NCBI GenBank assembly: GCA_964626685.1
Contig: CAZVJY010000012.1
Location: forward strand, 1 to 54,044
Source of the DNA: RGEC01 sp964626685
GTDB taxonomy: Bacteria; Bacteroidota; Bacteroidia; NS11-12g; UBA955
Reading direction: 5' to 3'
Length of the DNA: 54,044 nucleotides
The translations under genes and the position numbers were made by a program. Below are positions 24,595 to 33,754 of this stretch, piece after piece. The first letter of the stretch is position 1, and each line of letters opens with the position of its first letter. The notes under the pieces are model-generated. The model did not search any database, was not told where the DNA came from, and was given only the letters and a program-made list of their open reading frames with translations.

Positions 24595-26709
24595 GTGGGC
24601 GCAGAAAAATTATCATTTGCCGAAAAACTGGTGCTGGCTGTTCTCGAGGACAACCCCAAAGGCACCATGAATTCAAACAGAATACTGAGCCGCATACCGC
24701 GTGAGGCGAGGCTTACCACTGACCTTGTTTACAAGGCACTTCTGCGGCTTACCCACCTGAACAAAGCCGAACAGCCCAGCAAAGGACAGTTTCGTGTAAA
24801 ACATCCTGACCTGCAAATACGCGGTACGATTGAATTTGTGCGCAGTGGCGATGGATTCGTGACACCCGAAAATGCCGGTCCGGATACGGCAGATATTTAT
24901 ATACCTGCAGAATGGCTGAACCGCGCTTTGCCCGGAGATACCGTCGAAGTAGATGTGCTCGGACGCGGCAACAGACCCACAGGCAGGGTTTTGCGGGTTA
25001 TCAGCCGCAGTAAGCGCCGCTACACAGGCAATCTGGATGTTTTTGAGGGAAACGCATATCTGATAGCAGACAAAGCGCCATTTAAAACCGACATCAAGAT
25101 TGATGGCAGGGTAGATTCAGACCTGGATGGCATGAAGGCGGTGGTTGAAGTGTTTGATTTTCCGGAGAAAAAACAGAATCCACTGGGCAGACTGATTGAA
25201 ATATTGGGTAAACCGGGCACCAACGATGCAGAAATGCATGCCATAGTGGCTGAATTTGGCTTTGCTGTTTCCTTTCCTCCGGATGTGGAGAAAGAGGCCG
25301 AGGACTATAGCGACCAAATACCTGCTGCTGTTCTCAAGGAGAGGCGCGATTTCAGGAATATCCCCACCTGCACCATCGATCCTGTGGATGCCAAAGATTT
25401 TGACGATGCCATCAGCTACCGCAAACTCGACGACGGCTTGATAGAACTGGGGGTTCACATTGCCGATGTAAGCCATTTTGTAACCGAAGGAAGTCGTTTG
25501 GATCGGGAAGCACTGCACCGCGGAACCAGTGTTTATCTGGCAGACCGCACCATTCCCATGCTGCCCGAAAAACTCAGTAACAACCTTTGCAGTTTGCGCC
25601 CCAATGAAGACAGGCTGGCCTTTTCAGCGGTTTTTATTATGAATGGGCAGGGCGAGGTGAAAGAGCGATGGTTTGGAAAAACCGTCATTCACAGCATACG
25701 CCGTTTCTCTTATGAGGAAGCGCAGGAAAGAATTAAAACCGGCGAAGGCGACTGGGCACAGGAACTGGGCGAACTCAACGCCCTGGCCGAAAACTTTCAG
25801 CGCAAGCGATTTAAAGCAGGTGCTATATCGTTTGAAAGCGATGAAATAAGATTTAAACTGGACAGCAAAGGCAAACCCCTGGAAGTATTGGTTAAAAAAC
25901 GCTTTGAGGCACACAAGCTCATTGAAGAATTTATGCTGCTTGCCAACAGAGAAGTCGCGCTTTATATCAAAACCCTGCAAAAACCTGAACTGCCTTACAT
26001 TTACCGAACCCACGACGCACCTCCTACCGACAGACTTGTGGAGTTTTCCAAATTTTGTAAATTATTTGGTTACAGGATTGACATCAGCACTGAAGCCAAT
26101 CTGAGGACCAGCATGAACAAACTGCTGAAAGATATTGAAGGCAAACCAGAGCAGGATGTATTACAGCAAATGGCCTTGAGATCCATGGCCAAAGCGGTTT
26201 ACACTTCACAGAAAAGCACCCATTTCGGACTGGCATTTGATTATTACACACACTTCACTTCTCCCATACGCCGCTACCCCGATCTGATTGCCCACCGCTT
26301 GCTGCAACACTATCTGCACAGCAGAAAAGAGATTGTTTCTGCCGATTCTATCGAAGATATGGCCAAACACAGCAGCAATATGGAACAAAAAGCGGCTGAA
26401 GCAGAACGTGCCAGCACCAAATACAAAATGGCCGAATATCTGGAGGCCCGCGTGGGCCAATATTTTGAAGCTGTGATAAGCGGACTGACTGAGTGGGGTA
26501 TTTATGCCGAAATAATTGAAAACCATTGCGAAGGCATGATTCGCCTAAGTGACATCAAAGGCGACCGCTATGAATATTTTGAAGCAGAAAGAAAAGTTAT
26601 GGGGCGCAGAACACGTAAAACCTACTCACTGGGCGATATTATTACCATTAAGGTAAAAAATGCCAATCCCCAGACAAGACAGATTGATTTTCAGCTTTCA
26701 GACTGGTAA
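24595..26709 (+). CDS. rnr: Ribonuclease R
   Basis: Processive 3'-5' exoribonuclease degrading structured RNA. From the GTG at 24595 it has 704 aa. Order: N-terminal winged helix (about 1-65), cold-shock/OB domains (GTIEFVRSGDGFV; DIYIPAEWLNRALPGDTVEVDV), the RNB catalytic domain with TIDPVDAKDFDDAISYRKL (the acidic cluster), GVHIADVSHFV and DRTIPMLPEKLSNNLCSL, HFTSPIRRYPDLIAHRLL, and a C-terminal S1 domain (FEAVISGLTEWGIYAEI) ending at FQLSDW. Start choice: the frame is open from a TTG at 24577, but a TATCTTTG promoter at 24582-24589 implies transcription from about 24594. An internal ATG at 24667 would cut the winged helix. Confidence 0.94.
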   Translation: MGAEKLSFAEKLVLAVLEDNPKGTMNSNRILSRIPREARLTTDLVYKALLRLTHLNKAEQPSKGQFRVKHPDLQIRGTIEFVRSGDGFVTPENAGPDTADIYIPAEWLNRALPGDTVEVDVLGRGNRPTGRVLRVISRSKRRYTGNLDVFEGNAYLIADKAPFKTDIKIDGRVDSDLDGMKAVVEVFDFPEKKQNPLGRLIEILGKPGTNDAEMHAIVAEFGFAVSFPPDVEKEAEDYSDQIPAAVLKERRDFRNIPTCTIDPVDAKDFDDAISYRKLDDGLIELGVHIADVSHFVTEGSRLDREALHRGTSVYLADRTIPMLPEKLSNNLCSLRPNEDRLAFSAVFIMNGQGEVKERWFGKTVIHSIRRFSYEEAQERIKTGEGDWAQELGELNALAENFQRKRFKAGAISFESDEIRFKLDSKGKPLEVLVKKRFEAHKLIEEFMLLANREVALYIKTLQKPELPYIYRTHDAPPTDRLVEFSKFCKLFGYRIDISTEANLRTSMNKLLKDIEGKPEQDVLQQMALRSMAKAVYTSQKSTHFGLAFDYYTHFTSPIRRYPDLIAHRLLQHYLHSRKEIVSADSIEDMAKHSSNMEQKAAEAERASTKYKMAEYLEARVGQYFEAVISGLTEWGIYAEIIENHCEGMIRLSDIKGDRYEYFEAERKVMGRRTRKTYSLGDIITIKVKNANPQTRQIDFQLSDW

Positions 26710-27234
26710 TTATTGTCCCAGCGCAAGGCGTATGTGCCCCAAATGGGTATTCCCATGCCATGCATACATGGCGATAAGCTGCGCAAGCGAAAACGATTTA
26801 TTGTGTTCCGGATGAAAGAAGGTGCGCGAGAGCAGTTCTGGTGTTTTTAAGGTTTCCAGCAACAGTAAACTCCAGCGCTGATGAATTCCCACCAGCATGA
26901 GATATGAAGCTTCAAACGCAAAACCATAATCCTTCCCCGCAGCCCATGCATTTTCATCCCATGGCTTTATGGTGGGATTGTCTTCGGTAAGCAACAGCTT
27001 TGTTCTTACCCAGGCATTCAGGTGTGCATCGGCCATGTGATGTATGATCTGGCGTATATTCCAGCCACCAGACCTGTATGTATTCTCCGCTTTTTCTGCG
27101 GAGATACCATTCAGCAATTTGCTTAATTCATTGGGCAGAGCCTGAATCTGAAGAACACATTCCAGCAATTCCTCAAGCTGATAATCGGTTTTTTCCGCAT
27201 CAAATTTACCGATAGGATATTTCAAATGTTCCAT
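26710..27234 (-). CDS. YfiT/DinB-family metal-dependent thiol transferase-like protein
   Basis: A 174-aa DinB-fold four-helix bundle of the YfiT (BstA-like) group. The probable metal ligands are His65/66 (IRQIIHHMADAH), His160 and His164 (AWHGNTHLGHI), matching the spacing I recall for Bacillus subtilis YfiT. Further family marks are WNIRQIIHH and PWDENAW. YfiT relatives are annotated as bacillithiol S-transferases. Whether this organism makes bacillithiol cannot be told from the window. It is convergent with rnr (no gap between stops) and follows serS on the same strand by 9 bases. Confidence 0.83.
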   Translation of the reverse strand: MEHLKYPIGKFDAEKTDYQLEELLECVLQIQALPNELSKLLNGISAEKAENTYRSGGWNIRQIIHHMADAHLNAWVRTKLLLTEDNPTIKPWDENAWAAGKDYGFAFEASYLMLVGIHQRWSLLLLETLKTPELLSRTFFHPEHNKSFSLAQLIAMYAWHGNTHLGHIRLALGQ

Positions 27235-27243
27235 AAATCGTTA

Positions 27244-28515
27244 TTATGCGATGATATCAAAACCCGTATAAGGAACAAGCACTTCGGGCACACGGATTCC
27301 ATCGGCAGTCTGGTTGTTTTCCAATAAGGCTGCTACTATGCGAGGAAGCGCCAGTGCGCTGCCATTTAAGCTGTGTGCCTGCTCGGTTTTACCGGCGGCA
27401 TTGCGGTAACGGCATTTCAGACGGTGTGTCTGGAAGGTTTCAAAATTGCTCACCGAGCTGCACTCCAGCCAGCGGTTTTGGGCTGCGCTCCACACTTCCA
27501 TATCGTAGGTTTTTGCCGAGGCAAACCCCATATCGCCGCCACATAAAAGCAACACACGGTAGTGCAAGCCTAGTTTCTGCAATAATCCCTGCACATAGGC
27601 ACTCATATCCTCCAGCACCTGATAGCTGTTTTCAGGCTTCACAATCTGCACAATTTCCACTTTATCAAACTGATGAAGGCGGTTAAGACCACGCACATGC
27701 GCCCCGTAACTACCCGCCTCCCGGCGAAAACAGGGTGTGTAACCGGCATTTTTTACCGGCAGTGCGCTTTCCTCCAGAATCACATCGCGGTACATATTCG
27801 TAATGGGCACTTCGGCGGTAGGTATCAGATACAAATCATCCAGCGGTGCATAATACATCTGCCCTTCCTTGTCGGGCAACTGACCGGTTCCGAAACCGCT
27901 GTCGGCATTCACCACAATGGGCGGCTGAATCTCCGTATAGCCGGCTTTATTGGCTTCATTCAGAAAAAACTGAATGAGCGCGCGTTGCAGTATGGCTCCC
28001 TTGCCTTTATATACCGGAAAACCGGCACCGGCTATTTTTACACCCAGTTCGAAGTCGATGATATCGTATTTGACAGCCAGCTCCCAGTGTGGCAGGGCAT
28101 TTTCAGGCAAAGCAGGAACAGAGCCCCAGGTGAGTACAGTGTGGTTGTCATCAGCAGATTTGCCATGCGGCACAGACTCATGGGGCGTGTTTGGCAACGA
28201 AAGAATTAGTTCCCTTACGCGGGCCTCAAGGGTTTCCACATCGGATTCCAGCGTTTTTAATCTTTCCTTGATGGCGGCAGTTTCGCTTTTTTTCTGCTCA
28301 GCCTCTTCCCTTTTGCCCGACTTCATCAACTCCCCGATTTCACGGGCAATCTGGTTGCCACGGGCTTGGTTTTGCTCCATTTCGGAGCGACAATCGCGGG
28401 CTTTTTTATCTGTATCCAGAATTTCCTTTACGGTTTCGGCGGCATCTATACCGCGGATCGAAAGACGTTTGATTACTTCATCGGCATTGGAACGAATGTA
28501 GGTGAGCTGTATCAT
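27244..28515 (-). CDS. serS: Seryl-tRNA synthetase
   Basis: Class II synthetase charging tRNA-Ser, 423 aa from the ATG at 28515. An N-terminal tRNA-binding coiled coil (about 28-110, rich in Glu, Lys and Arg) precedes the catalytic core. Motif 2 is FRREAGSYGAHVRGLNRLHQFDKVEIV and motif 3 is NGSALALPRIVAALLENNQ. TAEVPITNMYRD and ECSSVSNFETFQ are typical SerRS stretches. The chosen ATG lies 12 bases after a TATTTTTG promoter; an in-frame start 5 codons earlier falls within that gap. Confidence 0.96.
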   Translation of the reverse strand: MIQLTYIRSNADEVIKRLSIRGIDAAETVKEILDTDKKARDCRSEMEQNQARGNQIAREIGELMKSGKREEAEQKKSETAAIKERLKTLESDVETLEARVRELILSLPNTPHESVPHGKSADDNHTVLTWGSVPALPENALPHWELAVKYDIIDFELGVKIAGAGFPVYKGKGAILQRALIQFFLNEANKAGYTEIQPPIVVNADSGFGTGQLPDKEGQMYYAPLDDLYLIPTAEVPITNMYRDVILEESALPVKNAGYTPCFRREAGSYGAHVRGLNRLHQFDKVEIVQIVKPENSYQVLEDMSAYVQGLLQKLGLHYRVLLLCGGDMGFASAKTYDMEVWSAAQNRWLECSSVSNFETFQTHRLKCRYRNAAGKTEQAHSLNGSALALPRIVAALLENNQTADGIRVPEVLVPYTGFDIIA

Positions 28516-28527
28516 ATTTGCTGTGTG

Positions 28528-28535
28528 CAAAAATA
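28528..28535 (-). promoter_or_regulatory. TATTTTTG, -7 promoter element of serS
   Basis: Exact TAnnTTTG on the minus strand, 12 bases before the ATG at 28515. Confidence 0.6.
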
Positions 28536-28568
28536 CAAAGTAGCCCAGCTAAATAACCGATAAAGTTT

Positions 28569-29978
28569 TCAGTTTCGTGCCTGCAGCCCCATTTCCAAGC
28601 CTTTTTGGCGTGTAAATGTGAGCGCGGCTTCCTCTTCATTGGGAATTTCACCATCCAGGATGGCATCCCTAACCGTGTTCTTGAGCACGCCTATGAGTTT
28701 GGGGTCGCGGATATCAAACATTTCCAAAATGTGGTTTCCTGTAACAACAGGCTGCCAGTTGCGCATGGCATCGCGCTCGGTTACGTCTTTAATCTTTTCG
28801 GCTACTTTTTCAAGGTTGGCCAGGTGACGGGCTACCTTGATTTCGTTTTTGCTGGTAATGTCAGCCCTGCACAGATTCAGCAAATCCAGCACATCTTCCC
28901 CGGCATCCACAATCAGGCGACGCACAGCGCTGTCTGTGACAATTTCCTTACTCAGCACAATGGGCCGCAGGTGCAGGGCTACCATTTTCTCTACATAGCG
29001 CATTTTGTCGTCCAGCGGCAAACGCATTTTGCGGAAGATGCCTTTTACCATGCGGGCTCCACGGTCTTCATGACCATGGAAGGTCCAGCCTGCCACGGGA
29101 TCGAACCGTTTTGTGGCCGGCTTGGCAATGTCGTGGAGTATAGCCGACCAGCGCAACCACAGGTTATCACTGAGTGCACACAAATTGTCAAGCACCTTTA
29201 GCGTATGGTAGAAATTGTCTTTATGGCTTTTCCCATTGCGGGTTTCAATGCCATGCAATGCGGTGAATTCAGGAAAGATGAGGTGCAGAATTCCTGTATC
29301 AAATAAAATCTCGAAACCCTTGCCCGGTTGTTTGCACATGATGATTCCATTGAGTTCATCGGTAATCCGCTCCTGAGAAACAATGGAAATGCGTTCTGCA
29401 TTTTTGGCAAGTGCCTGCATTGTTTCCGGATGAATGGTAAAACCAAGGCGGGTCGCAAAGCGAACAGCGCGGAGCATCCTCAGAGGATCGTCGCTGAAAG
29501 TTACATCCGGATCCAGCGGTGTTCGGATTACTTTATCCTGCAGATCCTGCACGCCGTTGAACGGATCCATCAACTCGCCAAAATCGGCTTTGTTCAGACT
29601 CAGGTACATGGCATTGATAGTAAAATCACGGCGGTTCTGGTCATCAGCCAGCGAACCATCTTCTACTGCGGGTTTACGGCTTTGGCGGTCATAACTCTCC
29701 TTTCGGGCACCAATAAATTCAATGATGTAATCGCGGGTTTTTATTTGTGCTGTGCCAAAGTTTTTAAAATAGGCCACATGGGTATCTCCCGGCAGTTTTT
29801 TGGCCACTTTTTCGGCAAACTCCACCCCGGAACCCAGCACTACAATGTCAATATCCTTGGTGGGTATACCCAGCATAAGATCGCGCACAAAACCGCCCAC
29901 CACCCAGGCCTGAATGCCCGTTTGGGCAGCCACACCTGCGATGATTTCAAACTCCACGGTTTGCAGTGCCTGATGCAT
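28569..29978 (-). CDS. cca: CCA tRNA nucleotidyltransferase with HD domain
   Basis: Adds or repairs the 3' CCA of tRNAs; 469 aa from the ATG at 29978. The nucleotidyltransferase head has VVGGFVRDLMLG and the catalytic KDIDIVV, with Asp42 and Asp44. RRDFTINAMYLSL, DPLRMLRAVRFATRLGF and ERISIVSQERITDEL follow. The C-terminal half has an HD-type metal site (LRWSAILHDIAKP and TFHGHEDRGARM), as in the larger bacterial CCA/poly(A) polymerase group. A longer frame to 30095 would run through the divergent promoter region. A TATCTTTG box 4 bases before the ATG supports 29978. Confidence 0.93.
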   Translation of the reverse strand: MHQALQTVEFEIIAGVAAQTGIQAWVVGGFVRDLMLGIPTKDIDIVVLGSGVEFAEKVAKKLPGDTHVAYFKNFGTAQIKTRDYIIEFIGARKESYDRQSRKPAVEDGSLADDQNRRDFTINAMYLSLNKADFGELMDPFNGVQDLQDKVIRTPLDPDVTFSDDPLRMLRAVRFATRLGFTIHPETMQALAKNAERISIVSQERITDELNGIIMCKQPGKGFEILFDTGILHLIFPEFTALHGIETRNGKSHKDNFYHTLKVLDNLCALSDNLWLRWSAILHDIAKPATKRFDPVAGWTFHGHEDRGARMVKGIFRKMRLPLDDKMRYVEKMVALHLRPIVLSKEIVTDSAVRRLIVDAGEDVLDLLNLCRADITSKNEIKVARHLANLEKVAEKIKDVTERDAMRNWQPVVTGNHILEMFDIRDPKLIGVLKNTVRDAILDGEIPNEEEAALTFTRQKGLEMGLQARN

Positions 29979-29982
29979 GCGG

Positions 29983-29990
29983 CAAAGATA
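29983..29990 (-). promoter_or_regulatory. TATCTTTG, -7 promoter element of cca
   Basis: Exact TAnnTTTG on the minus strand, 4 bases before the ATG at 29978, so the mRNA should be leaderless or nearly so. The opposing promoter at 30004-30011 begins 13 bases away. Confidence 0.65.
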
Positions 29991-30003
29991 CGGCCTGTAT
30001 CTT

Positions 30004-30011
30004 ACCTTTGC
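30004..30011 (+). promoter_or_regulatory. TACCTTTG, -7 promoter element of the membrane-protein/CotH operon
   Basis: Exact TAnnTTTG, 4 bases before the ATG at 30016. It is divergent from the cca promoter. Confidence 0.65.
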
Positions 30012-30015
30012 CTGT

Positions 30016-31485
30016 ATGCAGGCGGTTAAAAACCGGATATTGTCTTTCGCATGGCTTGGATTTGGGCTTTTATACCTGCTTTTGCCAGGAATCAACCCTT
30101 CAGGTGATGCAGTGGGCTATGCCGGTGAGTTTCTGCAAAATGCCGAGTCAGAAAAATGGCTTTTCTCCCCGCACCACTTGCTATACGCGCCATTCGGACA
30201 AATCACCTACGGCCTCATCGGGAAGCACTTTACACAGTATCTGATGTGGATGCAGGCCATCAATGCCTTTGCTGCTGCCGGTTCCTTATACCTTTTAAAG
30301 CGTTGTTTTGAATTGATTTCAGACAACAAATCAGCAGCCAACACGGCTGTAATCCTTGTCGGCGGTGCCTTTGCCACCATGCGTTTTGCCACAGAAAATG
30401 AAACCTACATGTTACCGTTGTTGTTGGGTTTATGGGGAACGCTTTATATATTAAAACACCAAAAAACAGGAAACAATGCAAACCTGTATGCCGGATTTGG
30501 CTTGTTGGCACTGGCGGTCCTGTTTCACCAAATCCATTGTTGGTGGTGGCTTGGAGCAGTTTTGTTTTTCCAGGCAGGCAAACAAAAATGGGGGGCTGCG
30601 GGAATTTCTTTGGGCATTATACTGCTTACCTATGTTGGTGCAGCCACTTATGAGCACAAAATCTGGTGGCAATATCCTTTTTTGGATGCCGTGAATGGTA
30701 CCGTTTCCCTAATTCCCTCATTTGACAACCTGAAGTATAGCGTCATCAACAGCATACGGACGTGGATACAGGTGCACGGCAACATTCCTTACTTTCTCAC
30801 TGAGTGGAGATGGTTGTGGATTTTCCCCATGCTTACATTGGGTTTTACGATAGTTACAATTTTTGCAAAAAATCAAAACATCCACAATGAAAAAACGCAA
30901 ATCGACTCCTCAGGCTGTCGCTGGATGCGTTTCGCACTGATGTTTCAGTTTTTATGGGCTGTGTATTCTGTGGGCAATGCTGAATTCATGGCAATGATAC
31001 CATTTTTACTGCTTTTGTCTTTCCCGGCTTTGCTAATAAAATGGCAGCACAAAGCATTACCATTGGCAACTGCCATGCTATGCTGGAATCTGGGTGTATT
31101 TTTAATTCCCAATGCCTTTATCAAAACCATCAGATATGGTGCAGAATTAGATTTATTGTTAAAAATTGCTGAAGAAGAAAAGGCTGGAGGTCTTATTTTC
31201 ATTGCCAGAGAAAAGGTGATGCTGGAAAATTATCTTTCCGTAGCATCGCCTGTTTATCAGAAAAAGTTCAGGAGAGAAGGTATCATATTGATGCATGCAG
31301 ATTCTCTGAATACCGTCCAAAAACTACCTGTGTACACAGATATATTTGACTACCCCATGCCAGTAAGCCGCAACAGCATGCTTTTTAATCAAAAACAATC
31401 GAAGCCGTCAACTGCCTTAGTGACAGGATCAATACCTACACTGTATGGCAAGCTCTATATTTACAAACTGTTTCCTGAAAAATGA
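30016..31485 (+). CDS. Polytopic membrane protein, possible GT-C-type glycosyltransferase
   Basis: A 489-aa protein with about 10-12 hydrophobic segments over its first 350 residues (FAWLGFGLLYLLLPG; GLLALAVLFHQIHCWWWLGAVLFF; FPMLTLGFTIVTIF; MIPFLLLLSFPALLI) and a soluble C-terminal tail. The first predicted external loop carries SGDAVGYAGEF, an acidic site placed as in GT-C enzymes that use lipid-linked sugars, and the N-E-T-Y-MLPLLLGLWGTLYI segment is also like that class. I do not recognise the family with confidence, and no catalytic residue is proven. It overlaps the CotH-like gene by 4 bases. The ATG at 30016 follows its promoter by 4 bases; an in-frame start 13 codons earlier would lie in the cca promoter. 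Confidence 0.6.
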   Translation: MQAVKNRILSFAWLGFGLLYLLLPGINPSGDAVGYAGEFLQNAESEKWLFSPHHLLYAPFGQITYGLIGKHFTQYLMWMQAINAFAAAGSLYLLKRCFELISDNKSAANTAVILVGGAFATMRFATENETYMLPLLLGLWGTLYILKHQKTGNNANLYAGFGLLALAVLFHQIHCWWWLGAVLFFQAGKQKWGAAGISLGIILLTYVGAATYEHKIWWQYPFLDAVNGTVSLIPSFDNLKYSVINSIRTWIQVHGNIPYFLTEWRWLWIFPMLTLGFTIVTIFAKNQNIHNEKTQIDSSGCRWMRFALMFQFLWAVYSVGNAEFMAMIPFLLLLSFPALLIKWQHKALPLATAMLCWNLGVFLIPNAFIKTIRYGAELDLLLKIAEEEKAGGLIFIAREKVMLENYLSVASPVYQKKFRREGIILMHADSLNTVQKLPVYTDIFDYPMPVSRNSMLFNQKQSKPSTALVTGSIPTLYGKLYIYKLFPEK

Positions 31486-33011
31486 GTTTCAAACTACTTC
31501 TCAGCTCCCTGTTTTCAGGGGTACTTTTTTTGTTCTCTCAGACATCCCTTGCACAGCAAGCTGTCTGGCCTCTCAACGGCACGATTTTCGATAACAAGAT
31601 ACACCGTATCGACATTTTCTTGCCCAATGACAGCTGGGCGAAGATGAATAAAGACGTGTGGGACAATGTATATTTTTCTTCATTGTTTATTTACGATCAA
31701 AAAGATACACTGCGCAATATCGGAATGCGGGTTAAAGGCAACACCTCACGTGAAGCAAAGAAAAAAGGATACCGTCTGGATTTGGCTGAATTTCAAAGTC
31801 AGACCTATCAGGGATTGAAAAACATGAACCTGAACGGCAACCACAACGATCCTTCCATGTTGCGGGAATTCCTGAGCGCACGCTTCCTGGCCCGAGCGGG
31901 AATCATTGCGGCGCGCTGCAATCCGGTCATGCTGTATGTAAATGGCACATACCAGGGACTTCGGAACCACTCAGAACACGTTGATAAGACATTTATCAGC
32001 TCCCGCTTTGGAGAAAGCAGCGGCAATCTTTACAAATGCGGATGGCCTGCAGATCTGGGATGGCTGGGTTCATCGCAGCAACCCTACAAAGACCTGATCA
32101 ATCCTTCACCTTTAAATGAGCGGGCTTATGAACTTAAAACCAATACCAGCAAAGATGACTACAGCGATTTGGTAAACCTTATTAATGTGATTAACAATAG
32201 CCCCAAAGATTCATTTGAAGTAAGACTTGAACGTATTTTTGATGTAAATTCTTACCTGAGAGTGCTTGCTGCAGAGGTATTGATGGGGCACTGGGACAAT
32301 TACTTTTATAATAAAAACAATTACTTTCTTTATCACAGAAAATCAGACGATCGGTTTGTGTACATCCCCTATGATATGGACAACACTTTTGGCGTTCAGT
32401 GGGGTGTTCCTGATATCCAGAAACGCAATATCCATGCATGGGGCAATCTCTCTTCTTCCAAGTCGCCCCTCACTTACAAAATACTCGGCGTTACACGCTG
32501 GAAAATGGCATATGAACAGGAAATGCGCAACCTGATTGAGGGCGCTTACAAGGCCGACAGTCTTTTTGCCATTATTGACAATCACAAAACCACCGTATCT
32601 TCTTCAATTGCCGCTGATCCATTTTATACAGCTGCGCGGCAGTCGGATTACGGCTTCAAGGTTTCTGATTGGCAGGAATCAGATACCAAAGCCTGGGGCA
32701 ATCATGTCAGCATTGGGGTAAAACCATTTATCAGCGAGCGCACAACTACAGCCTTGCAGCAAATGATTTATCCTGCAGGCAATACATTTAGTAAATCACT
32801 GAATTTTTCCATGTTCCCCAATCCCGCCCAAAACGAGGTAAATTCGCCTTTGTTTGTGGGTAAAGAAATACGCATTTTACAACCCAATGGTGTTTTGGTA
32901 AAAACGATAAAATCGGTTTCGGGAAAAGTTTCCGTTGCTGACCTGCCAGACGGAACCTACATGATTGAGACTGAAGATGCCTTTAGAACCTTACTGCTGA
33001 TTCGGCACTAA
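31482..33011 (+). CDS. CotH-like protein kinase with type IX secretion sorting domain
   Basis: A 509-aa exported protein. Signal peptide at 1-24 (LLLSSLFSGVLFLFSQTSLAQ), then the CotH domain (about 35-400) with GMRVKGNTSREAKKKGYRLDL, LNLNGNHNDPSMLREFL-type core (MNLNGNHNDPSMLREFLS), EVLMGHWDNYFYNKNNY and IPYDMDNTFG, where Asp298 and Asp300 resemble the metal-binding Asp pair of CotH kinases. The last 65 residues (445-509, from FPNPAQNEV to LLIRH) form a T9SS type A sorting domain, so it should cross the outer membrane. Known CotH proteins phosphorylate secreted or surface proteins; the target here is unknown. It is translationally coupled to the upstream membrane protein. Confidence 0.87.
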   Translation: MSFKLLLSSLFSGVLFLFSQTSLAQQAVWPLNGTIFDNKIHRIDIFLPNDSWAKMNKDVWDNVYFSSLFIYDQKDTLRNIGMRVKGNTSREAKKKGYRLDLAEFQSQTYQGLKNMNLNGNHNDPSMLREFLSARFLARAGIIAARCNPVMLYVNGTYQGLRNHSEHVDKTFISSRFGESSGNLYKCGWPADLGWLGSSQQPYKDLINPSPLNERAYELKTNTSKDDYSDLVNLINVINNSPKDSFEVRLERIFDVNSYLRVLAAEVLMGHWDNYFYNKNNYFLYHRKSDDRFVYIPYDMDNTFGVQWGVPDIQKRNIHAWGNLSSSKSPLTYKILGVTRWKMAYEQEMRNLIEGAYKADSLFAIIDNHKTTVSSSIAADPFYTAARQSDYGFKVSDWQESDTKAWGNHVSIGVKPFISERTTTALQQMIYPAGNTFSKSLNFSMFPNPAQNEVNSPLFVGKEIRILQPNGVLVKTIKSVSGKVSVADLPDGTYMIETEDAFRTLLLIRH

Positions 33012-33689
33012 TTCTTTTAGCGAATCAATTTTATTGACTCTACCCCCGGCAACGCGGTAAATGGTTCCGCCAAACTCTTCTATGAGCCTGTAATCGTGGG
33101 TTGCCATAACCACAGAGCGGCCTTCTTTGCAAACATCCTGCAGCATTCGCATAACTTCATCAGAAACATCCGGATCAAGGTTACCGGTAGGCTCATCGGC
33201 AAGAATCACCTCGGGATTGTTTAGCAGAGCCCGCGCTATGACCAGACGCTGCTGTTCACCACCACTGAGTTCTGCAGGGATTTTATATCCTTTGTTTTCA
33301 AGCCCCACCTTTGCGAGCACCTCATTGGCTCTGTTTATGCGTTCTTGTTTGTCATTCCAGCCGGTGGCCTTAAGCACGAACAATAGATTATCCAAAGCAC
33401 TGCGATCCGTAAGCAACTGAAAATCCTGAAAAACGATGCCCAGTTTTCTGCGCAGATAAGGAATCTGTGATTTTTTCAGATTTTGCAGACCGATTCCTGC
33501 TACAAACCCGGATCCTTCTGTTAAGGGAAGTTCACCATACAGCGTTTTAAGCAGGCTCGACTTACCCGAACCTGTTTTACCAATTAGATACGCAAACTCG
33601 CCTTTATTAATGCGAATATTTACCTCGTTCAGCACCGGAATTCGGCCCTGAAAAATGGTAGCGTTCTGGATTTCTACCGGAAATTCCAC
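32991..33689 (-). CDS. ftsE: FtsE-type cell division ABC ATPase
   Basis: A 232-aa cytoplasmic ABC ATPase that with FtsX regulates cell-wall hydrolysis at division. All motifs are intact: Walker A GKTGSGKSSLL, Q-loop IVFQDFQLL, signature LSGGEQQRLVIARALLNNPE, Walker B VILADEPTGNLD, H-loop MATHDYRLI. The start is GTG at 33689; a near-consensus TTTCTTTG box ends 4 bases before it. Its 3' end overlaps the 3' end of the CotH gene by 21 bases (convergent). FtsX is not adjacent, so assignment to FtsE rather than a LolD-like ATPase is probable, not certain. Confidence 0.85.
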   Translation of the reverse strand: MEFPVEIQNATIFQGRIPVLNEVNIRINKGEFAYLIGKTGSGKSSLLKTLYGELPLTEGSGFVAGIGLQNLKKSQIPYLRRKLGIVFQDFQLLTDRSALDNLLFVLKATGWNDKQERINRANEVLAKVGLENKGYKIPAELSGGEQQRLVIARALLNNPEVILADEPTGNLDPDVSDEVMRMLQDVCKEGRSVVMATHDYRLIEEFGGTIYRVAGGRVNKIDSLKELVPNQQ

Positions 33690-33754
33690 AATTCAAAGAA
33701 ACGAAACCTAAAGAAAGAAAGTGCGACAAGATGTCCACACCCTGAGGGTATGTA

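Noticed and set aside
28605..29201. A 198-codon plus-strand frame opposite cca
   Set aside because: Antisense shadow of the HD-domain half of cca.
29328..30029. A 233-codon plus-strand frame opposite the cca gene
   Set aside because: Shadow of cca; it runs into the divergent promoter region and has no family features.
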